A stretch of 64,000 nt of DNA from Candidatus Magnetocorallium paracelense. Lineage in GTDB: Bacteria > Nitrospirota > Thermodesulfovibrionia > Thermodesulfovibrionales > Magnetobacteriaceae. A program made the position numbers and the translations under genes. The notes below the pieces were generated by a model, which worked only from the letters and a program-made list of their open reading frames with translations, ran no database searches and was not told where the DNA came from. The stretch is from positions 1 through 64,000 of the forward strand of contig JAREWP010000095.1 in the NCBI GenBank assembly GCA_029001845.1. Direction: 5' to 3'. Below, in pieces: positions 1 to 8,557 of the stretch (the first letter of the stretch is position 1; every line of letters begins with the position of its first letter).

Positions 1-511
1 CTTCCGTTACTTCCATATTGCTTCCGTTGTCCCCGGAATCGTCATTGACACCCCAAAAATTCCCGATCTCGTCGTCCTGCAGCCCGTCTCCCGTGCCTGC
101 TTCGATAAGTAAGAAAGCCTGACCGTTTTCACCCATTGGAGCCGAAACTTCAAGGTCAGCCGAGTAACTGCCGTCGATCACATCCTCTCCGGTCTCATTG
201 TCATCGTTACCGGATGTACCCTGGCCGATCATGGTAATACCGCCGCCGATTTCTACGTTCCCCACGACATTGGGAATGACGCTTCCCAGCTTATCGACCT
301 TTTCCTCTATCTGAGATACTTTCTCCTCGATAGAGTCCTGATCCTTTAATTCGGACATGACTTCGTCATACTCCGACTGAGTGATAATTCCCTTTTTAAG
401 CAACATCTTCATTATGATGTCTGCTTCGGACGCCATCGTGACAGATGCGATCGATGTCGTAAAAAGGGTAAAAATCAATACCTGTAGAACAATAGACACC
501 TTTTTGAGCAT
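1..511 (-). CDS. Porin-like outer-membrane protein, 5' part only
   Basis: This is the first 170 codons of a gene that continues past the left edge. I translated it by hand from an ATG at 511-509, which is preceded by a strong Shine-Dalgarno (complement of 521-530). Residues 1-28 form a signal peptide (KK, then a hydrophobic stretch ending near ASVTMAS). Next comes a short coiled-coil segment with the motif LLKKGIITQSEYDEV near residues 37-51, followed by EEKVSQIEEKV. Such a segment precedes the barrel in OprO/OprB-like porins. The region from about residue 80 (EIGGGITMIGQGT, then YSADLEVSAPMG) resembles the first strands of carbohydrate-selective porins. The role would be solute diffusion through the outer membrane. 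The family assignment is inference from pattern. The reading frame and start are clear. Confidence 0.72.
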   Translation of the reverse strand, partial: MLKKVSIVLQVLIFTLFTTSIASVTMASEADIIMKMLLKKGIITQSEYDEVMSELKDQDSIEEKVSQIEEKVDKLGSVIPNVVGNVEIGGGITMIGQGTSGNDDNETGEDVIDGSYSADLEVSAPMGENGQAFLLIEAGTGDGLQDDEIGNFWGVNDDSGDNGSNMEVTE

Positions 512-843
512 TATAAATTCCTCCTTTAAGTTTTATTTTGTAACGACTCGGGAGTCAGAAATCAGGGTAAAAGTATTATCAGAATTTACATAAAAATATC
601 ATAAGTAAAACAAGAGTTGTAAATAAATGACTGTTAAAAATGTTTATTCTGCACTCTGACCGGTAATTTCCAAACACCTGAGCAGTTGCCGGATTGTTAA
701 AGTGTAACTTTAACATAATCGGTACACTTAGATAAAGACTTTAGTAAAAAAAATGTAAACCTTCACAGTTTAGGCGTTTTGAAGAAGCAGTTATATCTAT
801 TCAGTAAAAGGAAATATCTCTTATACTTGCCTGATTGAGTTTG
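512..843. other. Intergenic region upstream of the porin-like gene
   Basis: About 330 bp lie between the start of the leftward porin gene and the end of the leftward PfkB gene. The region is AT-rich. It holds one clean palindrome at 696-714 (GTTAAAG, five-base spacer, CTTTAAC), which lies about 190 bp upstream of the porin start and could be an operator or a weak terminator of the PfkB transcript. I see no other gene in it. Confidence 0.45.
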
Positions 844-1806
844 TTATATTGGAAAAGCATCGCCGCCAAAAACCGATTTAAATCTTTTGTTAAAGGATTC
901 CATGGAAAATTCAAAGTTCTGCGGGCCGTCGGCTTCGACTGAATAAGCTGCTGCAAGTGCTCCCAGCTTTCCTGCATGAGCAATATCACCGGCCGATAAC
1001 AATAACCCTTTGATCAGTCCACCCCTGAAGGAATCGCCCGCTCCTGTGGGGTCAAGGACCTTCTTAATTTTAACAGGAGGAATTTCTATTGTTTCCCTGG
1101 CGCCGTTTTCGTTATATAAGATTGTCGCTCCCTTTTCGCCCTTAGTCGTTATGAGCATGCCGGTTAATTCCAGGATATCGTCTAAAGACATCTCTGTCTT
1201 TTCCAGAGTAAGGCTTAATTCATAGTCATTGCTTATAAATATACCGGACCCGTTTATCATATCCTTTAACTGTATACCCTCCCAGGCAGGCAAAGACTGG
1301 CCGGGGTCAAAGATATAACCGATCCCTTTGTCTTTGTAAATCTTTGAGAAATTACGCATATCGTCAAGATTCCCGGGAGATACAATTGCTATTGTTTCAT
1401 CCGGTTTTAAAGTGTCAAAATCGTAATCCGCACTGTGCTTCATTGCACCGGGGTTGAAAACGGTTATCTGATTATCTGAGTCATCGGTAGTAATATATGC
1501 TCCGGCAGTCAGCTCAGTATCTAAAACCTTAATATGATCGAGAGGTATATTATGTTTTAAAAGCCATTCTCTGTAAGATGCAAAATCACGTCCCGCCGTT
1601 GCGATTATATCGGGTCTCTCCCCCAAAAGTGAGAGTGTGTAAGCTATATTACCGGCAGTGCCTCCAAAGTTTTCTTTCAAATCGCTTATCATGAAGCAAA
1701 CATTGATATTACTTATTTTATCTGTAAGTATATGTTCGTTGAATTTACCGGGAAAATCCATTATCCTGTCGTAAGCGATAGAGCCTGAAATAAGTATTTT
1801 TTTCAT
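844..1806 (-). CDS. PfkB-family sugar/nucleoside kinase
   Basis: A ribokinase/PfkB-fold kinase of 320 residues that should phosphorylate a sugar or nucleoside with ATP in the cytoplasm. The N-terminal substrate-site signature GGTAGNIA is at residues 48-55. The C-terminal PfkB signature DPTGAGD is at 252-258, with D258 the expected catalytic base, followed by SFRGG of the anion hole. Length fits the family (300-330). The ATG at 1806 is preferred over an in-frame TTG one codon upstream because GGAGG (complement of 1814-1818) is spaced 7 nt from it. The N-terminal half looks closest to adenosine-kinase-like bacterial PfkB members, but substrate cannot be read from sequence. The gene stands alone. 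Confidence 0.88.
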   Translation of the reverse strand: MKKILISGSIAYDRIMDFPGKFNEHILTDKISNINVCFMISDLKENFGGTAGNIAYTLSLLGERPDIIATAGRDFASYREWLLKHNIPLDHIKVLDTELTAGAYITTDDSDNQITVFNPGAMKHSADYDFDTLKPDETIAIVSPGNLDDMRNFSKIYKDKGIGYIFDPGQSLPAWEGIQLKDMINGSGIFISNDYELSLTLEKTEMSLDDILELTGMLITTKGEKGATILYNENGARETIEIPPVKIKKVLDPTGAGDSFRGGLIKGLLLSAGDIAHAGKLGALAAAYSVEADGPQNFEFSMESFNKRFKSVFGGDAFPI

Positions 1807-1890
1807 CAAAAGACCTCCATTAAGTAATTAATTGATGTATAATATAACTGTTTTCATTTTTATTTTCAAATTTTCCTGCAAAGTATAAAT

Positions 1891-2023
1891 TAATGGCATT
1901 AATTTAAGGAGCAAAACACCTTCCGCCTTCACCGGCTATACTCGAAGGCTCCGCTTCGCTGCGCCTTCCCAAGCATGCCCGCTTCCGTCGGAAGGTGCTT
2001 CACCCTTTAAGTTAATGGTATTG
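1891..2023 (+). mobile_element. 133-bp MITE-like element, copy 1
   Basis: One of four near-identical 133-bp elements. The ends are imperfect inverted repeats of about 30 bp, with a left end of the type CATTAAYTTAAGGAGC and a right end whose complement reads CAATACCATTAACTTAAAG. Inside is a hairpin around GAAGGC...GCCTTC. It is flanked by a 10-bp direct repeat AAGTATAAAT at 1881-1890 and 2024-2033, which looks like a target-site duplication. It is too short to encode a transposase, so any movement would need a protein supplied in trans. This copy has more substitutions at its left end than the others. Confidence 0.85.
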
Positions 2024-2049
2024 AAGTATAAATATAACAGTACTTACTC

Positions 2050-2077
2050 AGGTCTTCAGTCTGAAGACTGAAGACCT
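2050..2077 (+). promoter_or_regulatory. 12-bp perfect stem-loop in leader of the 2107 gene
   Basis: AGGTCTTCAGTC (2050-2061) pairs perfectly with GACTGAAGACCT (2066-2077) around the tetraloop TGAA. It ends 16 nt before the ribosome-binding site of the gene starting at 2107. No T-run follows, so it is not a typical intrinsic terminator. It may be an mRNA-stabilising or protein-binding leader element. Confidence 0.6.
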
Positions 2078-2106
2078 AAAACAAAGAAATAAAGGAGGTT
2101 TCGTAT

Positions 2107-4437
2107 ATGTCACTTTCTGCACATACATTTATTTTTAACATAAAATCGTTAAAGCCATTATCAACTGTTTTCATTCTGATTTTACTTTTTGCGCCTGCCG
2201 TTTATGGCGAGACATTACTTCTTAAGTCCTCGGGGTATGTCGATGAACTCTCCTATTGCACTCTCAATTATGTTACTCCCCTGCAATACATCCCTCCAAA
2301 ACCCGAACCATTCCTTGGAATCACATTCGCCCCACATAAACCGGAGCGTCTGATCCCTGATTCAGAATGTAGCGAAGTCATAAAAGTAATGGATGTTATA
2401 CAGGGAACATCTGCAATGAATGCCGGAATAAAAGCCGGAGATTTAATTCTTTTTATCGATGGCCAATCGATCTGTGAGGGAGAAGGAGATATTCTGACTG
2501 AATTCAGAGAGAGAATAAAAAGATTTAACATTGGCGCCATGACGGAAATAGAGGTTTTCAGAGAGGAGGAGCATCTTACTTTTAACGTGGAGCTTACTGC
2601 AAAACCTGTTTACAGACTCACAGAGGCAGTGCATCTAAAGCCGAACCGATGCGGCGCCGACATTTCGATCCTTCAGAGGGCTTTGTCGGACAAAGGCGCT
2701 TTATCGCTCTTTAATGACATTCGCAGAGGTCTGGATTATCGTAGTGACACCATGCATAATATGAATTGGTTCTACAGGCAGCTTTACAACCCTTTTCAAA
2801 GTAAAGAACTCACATATATGATGCGACATCCAATGGCCGCACCTGAGACGGCAGAGGAAATATCGTCGGAACTTCTTGAAATATCTGAAAAACAGGACAT
2901 AGAAAATTTGATGAAAGCTGTGACACCCCTTATGAGCGTAGATATTTCCGGTACTTCTTCTCAGGTCGACATATCCTTTCAAGGATTGCTCGATGCATTC
3001 GAAAAGGCGTCTCTCGATATGGAAAAGATCTTAAAGCAATTGACAGAGAAAGAGCGGGACCTCGTTTATAAAAGCGCATTAAAGCCGTGGGAGGGAGAGA
3101 GGTGGAATTTAATACTTGAACTCGCTTTAAAGACGGATATCAGAGGCACGATAAAGGCGCTTTACCCTCTTTTTTCCTATATGGAACCTGTCAATTTAAG
3201 ATATCTCTACGAAGATATACGCAATAATTTCGATAATCTTGAAACTTCCACAGTGTATGAGTCATCTCCTTTTTTCGGAAAAATTATTGTTGGTGGCCGG
3301 GGACCGAATATTTATGATGAAGATGTGGCCCTCTTAATCGACATGGGAGGTGACGATATGTACCTTAACAATGCCGGTGGTACCAGAAAGGGTATGCCGG
3401 TTTCCCTGGTAATTGATTTTGCCGGTAACGATAGTTACATAACAAAAGAGAATTTTTCTCAGGGATCGGGAATTTTAGGAGGAGGTTTTTTAATCGATTT
3501 TGCAGGCAGAAATACATTTAGCGCTTTCAAGGGGAGTCAGGGCGCAGGTTTTTTTGGTGTCGGTATAATTATTAACAGAGGCGACAAAGCAGTATTTGAA
3601 ACCCGATCATTTTCCCAGGGTGTTGCTCAACTGGGTGTCGGTCTTGTAATAAACAGCGGAGGCGACAGCAAATTTATCTGCTCCCAGTGGGGCCAGGGAC
3701 TTGGTCTTTTCGGAGGTGCAGGTGTTTTAATCGATACAACGGGGTCGGACTTCTATTATATGCCCGGCATTCAACCGGACTTTCGGGACCCCTCCCAATC
3801 CAAAGTAAGCATGGGCCAGGGTTTTGGCAGAGGATTCAGACCAACGGGAGAACGTATGGGAGTATCGGGAGGTACGGGTATTTTGATAGACGGTAATGGC
3901 GACGATATATACATTGCCGATTATTTTGCACAAGGGAGCTCTTACTATTATGGTTTAGGGATTCTTTTTGACAGAAACGGCAGGGATCGGTATCTTTCAG
4001 GCAGATATTCACAAGGCGCCGGTATACACTCAACAACGGGAATTTTAATTGACAGCGGGGGAGACGATCTCTACTATGCATCATACGGCGTGTCTCAGGG
4101 AACGGGACATGACTTTGGCATTGGCTTTCTTAAAGACCTTTCAGGCAACGATCAATACTACGGCAAAACTCTTGTTCAGGGCGCCGCCACACGAGGAAGT
4201 ATCGGTATATTATCGGACATAAAAGGCAATGACAGATATAATATAATTGAAAACGGTCAGGCCTTTGCACAGAACAGGAAAGCAATGGGAATATTGCTTG
4301 ATCATGATCCCGAAAAAGACATCCTCAGTAAGCATAAAATACCTGAAAAAGTCAGACTGGGCTATAAGAAAGCCAAAACAGGAAAACCCTTACCAAGAGG
4401 TATAGACGAGATAAGGAGAAAGTACTTAAAACCCTAG
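2107..4437 (+). CDS. Secreted PDZ protein with a glycine/aspartate tandem-repeat domain
   Basis: A 776-residue exported protein with no function I can name. Residues 1-34 are a long signal peptide (cleavage near VYGE). A PDZ domain covers about 68-165, with FLGITF at its start and AGIKAGDLILFIDG as its core. Residues 165-390 are a helical region. From about 395 to 738 there are about 11 repeats of roughly 25-35 residues with the pattern G-x-G-[IVL]-L-I-D-x-x-G-[DN]-D-x-Y, followed by an S-Q-G-x-G turn. These resemble a beta-solenoid and may bind calcium through the GDD/GND turns. The C-terminal 35 residues are basic. The ATG at 2107 is supported by AAGGAGG. PDZ plus repeats suggests a surface or periplasmic scaffold. 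This is inference only. Confidence 0.8.
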   Translation: MSLSAHTFIFNIKSLKPLSTVFILILLFAPAVYGETLLLKSSGYVDELSYCTLNYVTPLQYIPPKPEPFLGITFAPHKPERLIPDSECSEVIKVMDVIQGTSAMNAGIKAGDLILFIDGQSICEGEGDILTEFRERIKRFNIGAMTEIEVFREEEHLTFNVELTAKPVYRLTEAVHLKPNRCGADISILQRALSDKGALSLFNDIRRGLDYRSDTMHNMNWFYRQLYNPFQSKELTYMMRHPMAAPETAEEISSELLEISEKQDIENLMKAVTPLMSVDISGTSSQVDISFQGLLDAFEKASLDMEKILKQLTEKERDLVYKSALKPWEGERWNLILELALKTDIRGTIKALYPLFSYMEPVNLRYLYEDIRNNFDNLETSTVYESSPFFGKIIVGGRGPNIYDEDVALLIDMGGDDMYLNNAGGTRKGMPVSLVIDFAGNDSYITKENFSQGSGILGGGFLIDFAGRNTFSAFKGSQGAGFFGVGIIINRGDKAVFETRSFSQGVAQLGVGLVINSGGDSKFICSQWGQGLGLFGGAGVLIDTTGSDFYYMPGIQPDFRDPSQSKVSMGQGFGRGFRPTGERMGVSGGTGILIDGNGDDIYIADYFAQGSSYYYGLGILFDRNGRDRYLSGRYSQGAGIHSTTGILIDSGGDDLYYASYGVSQGTGHDFGIGFLKDLSGNDQYYGKTLVQGAATRGSIGILSDIKGNDRYNIIENGQAFAQNRKAMGILLDHDPEKDILSKHKIPEKVRLGYKKAKTGKPLPRGIDEIRRKYLKP

Positions 4438-4462
4438 TATAGCAGCGATTTGTTGGTATATA

Positions 4463-5458
4463 ATGAATATACAATTATGGCTGGAAAAGAGAATTATCTT
4501 TGAGTGTCTCGCCGGTTCCCATGCCTATGGTATGAATACACCGGATAGTGATGAGGATTACAGGGGCGTTGCAATTCCTCCGCTTGCATATAAATTCGGA
4601 CTGAAGCGATTCGAGCAGTTCGAATCGGGAAAAGAGGATCGCACAATATTTGATATTAACAAATTTATCAGCCTTGCCGTTCAAAACAATCCAAATATAC
4701 TGGAGCTTTTATTCATATCTGAGGATTGTATTAAAAAAACTACGTCATTCTGGGACTCCCTTATAAAGGAGAGAACTCTCTTTCTCTCCAAAAGATGCAG
4801 AAATACATACACAGGTTACGCCTTTGCTCAACTTAAGAGAATCAAAACCCACAGAGGCTGGTTGTTGAACCCTCCGGCCAAAGAACCCCTCCGTGAGGAT
4901 TTCGGACTGCCTGAACAACAAAAATTGGCGAATGACCAGATAGGGGCTATAGACAGTGTACTACAGACAGAATTGGGAATTACAAGAGAGGATATTGACA
5001 GAGACAACTTCACAATCGAGGATATAACTATATTCCCGGAAGATATAATGAAGATATACGAACGGGAGAGGAGATATAAAAACGCAAGAAGATACTGGGC
5101 TCAGTACAACAACTGGGTAAAAGCCAGGAATCCTCAAAGAGCGGAACTGGAAAAGAAATTCGGTTACGACACCAAGCATGCAAGCCATATTTTCAGACTG
5201 CTTATTCAGGGAGAGGAGATATTGACAGAAGAGAAATTATCGACGCGGTTGAGCGATGATAACCGCAGGCTCTGTATGGATGTAAGAAGAGGGGCCTTTA
5301 CATATGAAGAGCTAATCGAGCATGTAGAGAGGAAAATCTCGGATTTCGATCGAATATACGACAGCTCGACACTGAGAAAATCACCTGATATCGAGATAAT
5401 CGAGAAAAGGTTGATCGAAATAGTTGTGAGTTTTTATAAAAAATATGGTGAGATATAG
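4463..5458 (+). CDS. RlaP-type nucleotidyltransferase (Pol-beta superfamily)
   Basis: A 331-residue predicted cytoplasmic nucleotidyltransferase. The nucleotidyltransferase signature is at the N-terminus: GS at residues 18-19 in AGSHAYG, then SDED at 29-32, whose D30 and D32 are the expected metal ligands. This arrangement (E-C-x-x-G-S-x-A-Y-G...S-D-x-D-x-R-G) is typical of the RlaP family (RNA-ligase-associated Pol-beta-like proteins). No RNA ligase is visible nearby. It lies 25 bp after the PDZ repeat gene on the same strand and may be co-transcribed. The start is an ATG without an obvious ribosome-binding site. The substrate is unknown. Confidence 0.8.
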   Translation: MNIQLWLEKRIIFECLAGSHAYGMNTPDSDEDYRGVAIPPLAYKFGLKRFEQFESGKEDRTIFDINKFISLAVQNNPNILELLFISEDCIKKTTSFWDSLIKERTLFLSKRCRNTYTGYAFAQLKRIKTHRGWLLNPPAKEPLREDFGLPEQQKLANDQIGAIDSVLQTELGITREDIDRDNFTIEDITIFPEDIMKIYERERRYKNARRYWAQYNNWVKARNPQRAELEKKFGYDTKHASHIFRLLIQGEEILTEEKLSTRLSDDNRRLCMDVRRGAFTYEELIEHVERKISDFDRIYDSSTLRKSPDIEIIEKRLIEIVVSFYKKYGEI

Positions 5459-5517
5459 TGGTAACTACTTGGATTAACAGGCTGATGATTAAAAAACAGA
5501 TACCTGCATTGGATTAT

Positions 5518-6153
5518 CTATTCGTTATGAGTCAAATTTTTTATGACATTAACATATTTTTCGGCAGCCTTAAATATATCTCTCTTTTTTGCAATACCCG
5601 AGGCAATGGCAGCGGCGTTTGCGCCTGCCGATATTACTTCCCCTATGGTGTCATCTTTTATTCCGCCTATGGCTACGACAGGTATGGTTATATGCTTTTT
5701 TATTTCTTTTATCATATCGATACCCACGGGATCCCCTGCGTCTTTTGTTTTTGTCTTAAATATGGGGCCAAAACCAATATAATCGGCGCCGTCTTCCTGG
5801 GCCTTTAATGCCTGTTCCATATTGTGTGTGGATATGCCAATGATTTTCTCTCCCATTATTTTCTTAGCTTCTCTAAGGGGAAGGTCATCCTGTCCCAAAT
5901 GAACCCCTTCGGCATTTACTGCAAGGGCTATATCAGGATGGTCGTTTATGATAAGAGTTATACTATTGGCGGAGGTAATGGATTTCAATATTCTGGCGGA
6001 TTTATAAATCTGCGCTCTCGTACCCTCTTTGTCTCTCAGTTGAATCCACGTTACGCCTGCATGTATAACCTCGGAAGCGATATCGAATACATTCTTTCCC
6101 CTCGTCTTCCTGTCGGTTATAAAACAGAGACCATTTTGATAAAGATAGGTCAT
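5518..6153 (-). CDS. thiE: Thiamine-phosphate synthase
   Basis: A 211-residue TIM-barrel enzyme that joins HMP-pyrophosphate and the thiazole phosphate to form thiamine phosphate. Family motifs are all present: WIQLRDKE near residues 35-42, NDHPDIALA near 94-102, GVHLGQDDLP near 107-116, IGFGPIFKTKTK near 147-158 and VVAIGGI near 179-185. Length is normal. The start is 3 bp after the accC stop, so it is the last gene of the efp-accB-accC operon. It converges on the RlaP gene with a 59-bp gap. I see no thiamine riboswitch upstream, which fits co-expression with the operon instead of TPP control. Confidence 0.93.
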   Translation of the reverse strand: MTYLYQNGLCFITDRKTRGKNVFDIASEVIHAGVTWIQLRDKEGTRAQIYKSARILKSITSANSITLIINDHPDIALAVNAEGVHLGQDDLPLREAKKIMGEKIIGISTHNMEQALKAQEDGADYIGFGPIFKTKTKDAGDPVGIDMIKEIKKHITIPVVAIGGIKDDTIGEVISAGANAAAIASGIAKKRDIFKAAEKYVNVIKNLTHNE

Positions 6154-6156
6154 TCG

Positions 6157-7503
6157 CTATATAATCTTCACTCTTTCCAGGAAACTGGTGCTAAAATTGC
6201 CTGAGATAAAATCGGGGTGAGCAAGCACTTTCTTGTGAAAGGGAATCGTGGTTTTAACGCCTTCGATTACATATTCATTTAAGGCCCTGAGCATTCTTTC
6301 GATCGCTTCCATGCGATTCCGTCCCCTCACTATAAGTTTTGCAATCATGGAATCGTAATAGGGAGGTATTGTGCAACCACTGTAAACATGGGTATCCACT
6401 CTCACTCCAGGGCCTCCCGGCTGATAGAGGAAGGTTATCTTTCCGGGAGATGGTATAAAAGTGTAAGGATCTTCTGCATTTATACGGCATTCTATGGAAT
6501 GCCCCTTTACGGTAACCTCTTTCTGTTCGAAGGCAATAGGCAGCCCTGAGGCGAGTTTTATTTGTTCCTTTATAATATCGATACCTGTTACCATCTCTGT
6601 CACCGGATGTTCGACCTGTACACGTGTATTAATTTCCATAAAATAGATATTGTCGTCTCCGTCTACGATAAATTCAATGGTTCCGACGTTTCTGAACTTA
6701 AGAGCTTCTGCTGCTTTTATGGCGTAATCGCCCAGTTTTTTCCTCAGTTTTTCAGTAGATATAGGTGACGGCGACTCCTCGATCAGCTTCTGATGTCTTC
6801 TCTGAATGGAGCAGTCTCTTTCACCGAGATGTACTGTTTTCCCGGAATTATCGGTAGCAATCTGTACTTCAATATGTCTTATCTGTGGTATGTATTTCTC
6901 TATATATAGTTCTCCGTTGCCAAAGGAGGTGAGAGATTCGCTTTCTGCGGCAGATAAAGAATGATCGAGAACTGACTCTTCCGTTACGATCCTCATACCT
7001 CTGCCTCCGCCGCCGGCGGAAGCCTTGATAATAACGGGATATCCGATTTTTCGTGCTATGGCGGAGGCGCTTTTTTTATCTTGTAATGCACCGCTGCTTC
7101 CCGGTATTACGGGAATACCCTTTTTCCTGAGAATCTGCTTGGCTTTAGACTTGTTTCCGGCAAGACGTATATTTTCAGATGTCGGGCCTATAAAGGAAAT
7201 CTTAGATTTTTTACAGGCCTCTGCAAATTGCGGATTCTCAGAAAGAAAACCGTAGCCCGGGTGAATAGCCTCTGCATCGGTTATTTCAGCGGCGCTCAGA
7301 ATGCCCGGGATGTTGAGATAACTGTCAGCTACGCTTGCAGGCCCTATGCATATTGCTTCGTCGGCAAGTCTGACATGCATGGAGTCTTTTTCTATATCCG
7401 AAAAAACAGCTACAGTGCCGATATTCAGCTCGCGGCAGGCACGGATGATCCTGACTGCGATCTCTCCTCTGTTGGCGATCAGTACCTTTCTGAATAACTT
7501 CAT
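6157..7503 (-). CDS. accC: Acetyl-CoA carboxylase, biotin carboxylase subunit
   Basis: The 448-residue ATP-grasp subunit carboxylates the biotin of AccB with bicarbonate and ATP, the first step of fatty-acid synthesis. The N-terminal signature KVLIANRGEIAVRIIRA is intact. The glycine-rich loop ASAGGGGRGMR lies near residues 160-170, and the catalytic/metal region MEINTRVQVEHPVTEM near 285-300. Length matches E. coli AccC (449). The ATG overlaps the accB stop by 4 bp, implying translational coupling. Confidence 0.97.
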   Translation of the reverse strand: MKLFRKVLIANRGEIAVRIIRACRELNIGTVAVFSDIEKDSMHVRLADEAICIGPASVADSYLNIPGILSAAEITDAEAIHPGYGFLSENPQFAEACKKSKISFIGPTSENIRLAGNKSKAKQILRKKGIPVIPGSSGALQDKKSASAIARKIGYPVIIKASAGGGGRGMRIVTEESVLDHSLSAAESESLTSFGNGELYIEKYIPQIRHIEVQIATDNSGKTVHLGERDCSIQRRHQKLIEESPSPISTEKLRKKLGDYAIKAAEALKFRNVGTIEFIVDGDDNIYFMEINTRVQVEHPVTEMVTGIDIIKEQIKLASGLPIAFEQKEVTVKGHSIECRINAEDPYTFIPSPGKITFLYQPGGPGVRVDTHVYSGCTIPPYYDSMIAKLIVRGRNRMEAIERMLRALNEYVIEGVKTTIPFHKKVLAHPDFISGNFSTSFLERVKII

Positions 7504-7949
7504 CTCGCCACCGTATCGGGTTCCAGAAGAAAAAGAGGCTCACCATATTCCACGGCTTGTCCGTTTTCCAAAAGAACTTTAATAACCGTACCGTCCGTTT
7601 CACATTCCACTTCATTCATAAGTTTCATCGCTTCTACTATGCAAAGCACCTGACCTTTTTTTACATAATCGCCAACCTCAATAAAAGGTTCGGAGTCAGG
7701 AGAAGGGGATCTGTAAAAAGTTCCCACAATCGGAGAAGTTACGGTAATGGTTCTGCTATCTTCCCCATCAAAGGAATAACGTTCCTCTGCCGGTTGAGAT
7801 GGAGGAACTCCCGGAGGGTGTGTCTCGTGTGGGAAATGAACGATTCCTCGTTTTAATCTGATTTTTGAGCCGTCCTTTTCGAAAAAAAGTTCGGTTATGT
7901 CGGTTCCTTCCATAAGTTTGATAAATCTTTTTATATCCTCGAATTCCAT
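7500..7949 (-). CDS. accB: Biotin carboxyl carrier protein of acetyl-CoA carboxylase
   Basis: The 149-residue carrier holds the covalently bound biotin shuttled between AccC and the carboxyltransferase. An N-terminal helical segment (residues 1-35) is followed by a flexible Pro-rich linker (about 42-65) and the biotinyl domain (about 68-149). The biotinylation motif EAMKLM is at 106-111, so K109 is the modified lysine. The stop/start junction with efp overlaps by 1 nt (TAATG) and that with accC by 4 nt, so the three form one translationally coupled unit. Confidence 0.97.
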   Translation of the reverse strand: MEFEDIKRFIKLMEGTDITELFFEKDGSKIRLKRGIVHFPHETHPPGVPPSQPAEERYSFDGEDSRTITVTSPIVGTFYRSPSPDSEPFIEVGDYVKKGQVLCIVEAMKLMNEVECETDGTVIKVLLENGQAVEYGEPLFLLEPDTVAR

Positions 7950-8509
7950 TATTTTACCCTTTCGATATATTTCGCATCCCTTGTATCGATTTTGATTATA
8001 TCGCCTTCATTAATATGAAATGGTACTTTAATTGTTACACCTGTTTCAAGTTTAGCCGGTTTACTGCCGCCAGAGGCCGTGTCTCCCTTAAAGCCCGGCT
8101 CTGTCTCAGCTACTTCCAGCTCTACAAACATCGGCAAGTCAACTGCCAGCGGATCATTCTGATAATATAGTACTTCTACGTTCATGCTCTCTTTTAAAAA
8201 ATCCTTTGCAGCACCAAGCTGGTCCTCTGTTAAAGGAAACTGTTCATAACTGGTCATATCCATGAAATAATATAGACCATCCTGTGTATAGAGATATTGC
8301 ATCTCCTTTGAAACCAGGTCCGGTTTTGGAAATTTATCTCCTGCGTTAAAAGATTCCTCAAGAGACTTACCGCTTTTCAGCCCCTTAAGCTTAACCCTTA
8401 CGAAAGCACCGCCTCTACCTATTTTTACATGTTGAAAATCGATTATCTCGTATGGCTCTCCTTTGTGCTCTATCTTGGCTCCCTTTCTGAAGTCGCTGGT
8501 CGTTATCAC
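7949..8509 (-). CDS. efp: Translation elongation factor P
   Basis: EF-P (186 residues) relieves ribosome stalling at proline runs. The N-terminal KOW-like domain (residues 1-65) and two OB domains are of normal length. The tip of the modification loop reads KIGRGGAF, putting Arg at residue 32 where Lys34 (E. coli) or Lys32 is common and where EarP-type EF-P has a rhamnosylated Arg. No earP or epmA/epmB gene is in the window. The ATG at 8509 is preceded by GGAGG (complement of 8515-8519). It sits between a proline peptidase gene and accB, a common efp neighbourhood. Confidence 0.96.
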   Translation of the reverse strand: MITTSDFRKGAKIEHKGEPYEIIDFQHVKIGRGGAFVRVKLKGLKSGKSLEESFNAGDKFPKPDLVSKEMQYLYTQDGLYYFMDMTSYEQFPLTEDQLGAAKDFLKESMNVEVLYYQNDPLAVDLPMFVELEVAETEPGFKGDTASGGSKPAKLETGVTIKVPFHINEGDIIKIDTRDAKYIERVK

Positions 8510-8557
8510 AAAAACCTCCGGTTATTTAAATAATTATATTAACGGATACACTCTATT

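Larger units (their letters stand above)
1807..2106. other. Divergent intergenic region with mobile element and hairpin
   Basis: The 300 bp between two divergent genes are mostly filled by a 133-bp inverted-repeat element (1891-2023) and a 12-bp-stem hairpin (2050-2077). The strong AAGGAGG ribosome-binding site of the 2107 gene is at 2093-2099. The promoters of both genes must lie in or beside the element. No gene is visible. Confidence 0.5.

Noticed and set aside
381-593. Plus-strand 70-codon frame
   Set aside because: It lies opposite the hand-read porin start and its ribosome-binding site, and has no start signal of its own.
5458-5808. 116-codon plus-strand frame downstream of the RlaP gene
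   Set aside because: It lies wholly opposite thiE, which has all its motifs, and does not show protein-like character.
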